Source: Clostridium sp. UBA2485 (GTDB lineage Bacteria; Bacillota; Clostridia; Clostridiales; Clostridiaceae). From it: a stretch of 12,578 nt of DNA. Positions within the stretch are counted from its first letter, which is position 1. The number at the start of each line of letters is the position of its first letter. The notes beneath the pieces were generated by a model. The model did not search any database. It had not been told where the DNA came from and saw only the letters and a list, made by a program, of their open reading frames with translations. Both the position numbers and the translations under genes were made by a program. The stretch spans positions 99,667 through 112,244 of the forward strand of contig NZ_DDOV01000049.1 in NCBI RefSeq assembly GCF_002341865.1, read 5' to 3'. Positions 12,377 through 12,578 of this stretch are shown in pieces.

Positions 12377-12502
12377 TATAGCATTGAAATAATCTATTTT
12401 AATGGAGAGTCATATTATAGTTTAAATATAAAATATGTGGATGTAAATGAGCAGAATATACAGAGTGTAGGATTCTATAGGGATACAATAAAAGTAGTTT
12501 AA
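12377..12502 (+). pseudogene. GNAT acetyltransferase C-terminal relic
   Basis: An open stretch without a start codon runs from 12377 to TAA at 12500-12502. Its last part reads YVDVNEQNIQSVGFYRDTIK, a clear match in pattern to the V-x-V-N-E-Q-N-x-x-A-V-G-F-Y motif B of GNATs of the aminoglycoside 6'-acetyltransferase / YjaB-like type. The acetyl-CoA loop and N-terminal half are absent, and the usual G-F after the tyrosine is lost. An inverted repeat (12499-12524) overlaps the stop. I read it as the remains of a deleted GNAT gene, different in sequence from the intact ones in the window. Confidence 0.65.
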
Positions 12503-12524
12503 TCCCTTAAAAATTAAGGATTAA
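12499..12524 (+). repeat. Inverted repeat at the end of the GNAT relic
   Basis: CCTTAA (12505-12510) pairs with TTAAGG (12514-12519) around AAA, extended by TTAAT with its complement after a bulged C. No T run follows, so it is not a clear terminator. Confidence 0.4.
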
Positions 12525-12578
12525 TAATTAAAAATGAAAAATTTAGGATGAAATTCATTCTCAAAAAACTTCAAAGGT

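Overview
The window is very AT-rich, with strong GGAGG-type ribosome binding sites, some TTG/GTG codons lying ahead of better-placed ATGs, and many hairpin plus T-run terminators. This is typical of a low-GC Firmicute, most likely a Clostridium-like chromosome in a variable, accessory region. That assignment is inference from composition and protein style; no rRNA or tRNA gene is present to anchor it. All convincing genes lie on the + strand, mostly as single genes separated by 150-550 bases, many with their own terminator.

Layout. 1-311: the 3' end of a serine beta-lactamase/penicillin-binding-protein-like hydrolase. 312-757: a non-coding stretch with three hairpins. 758-1672: a phage-endolysin-like cell wall hydrolase (two peptidoglycan-binding repeats plus a CHAP domain). 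1919-2458: a nitroreductase. 2612-3133: a GNAT acetyltransferase, followed by a decayed GNAT (about 3220-3405). 3488-3994: an orphan membrane protein. 4288-4758: a second GNAT. 5064-6603: three consecutive membrane proteins, the middle one a CPBP (CAAX/Abi) intramembrane protease, closed by a very strong terminator. 6755-6802: a tiny ORF that may be a GNAT N-terminal relic. 6875-8369: a two-gene unit of a tandem-GNAT protein and a RimJ/L-like GNAT, closed by a strong terminator. 8701-9237: another GNAT with its own extended -10 promoter. 9603-10328: a class I SAM methyltransferase. 10329-10875: a long non-coding stretch with competing hairpins. 10876-11628: a carbon-nitrogen hydrolase with an unusual lysine motif. 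11878-12372: a last GNAT. 12377-12502: another GNAT C-terminal relic.

The theme is accumulation of small-molecule or protein modifying enzymes: six intact genes carrying seven GNAT domains, at least two convincing GNAT relics and one possible one, plus a methyltransferase, a nitroreductase and a hydrolase. Two GNAT genes end in closely related terminators, and a 34-base leader repeat precedes both the nitroreductase and the methyltransferase. These suggest growth of the region by duplication or by insertion of single-gene units followed by decay. There is no shared operon structure that would make the genes one pathway; apart from the 6875/7866 pair and the 5482/6133 pair they look independently expressed. 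I see no transposase, integrase, CRISPR array or recognisable integron recombination sites.
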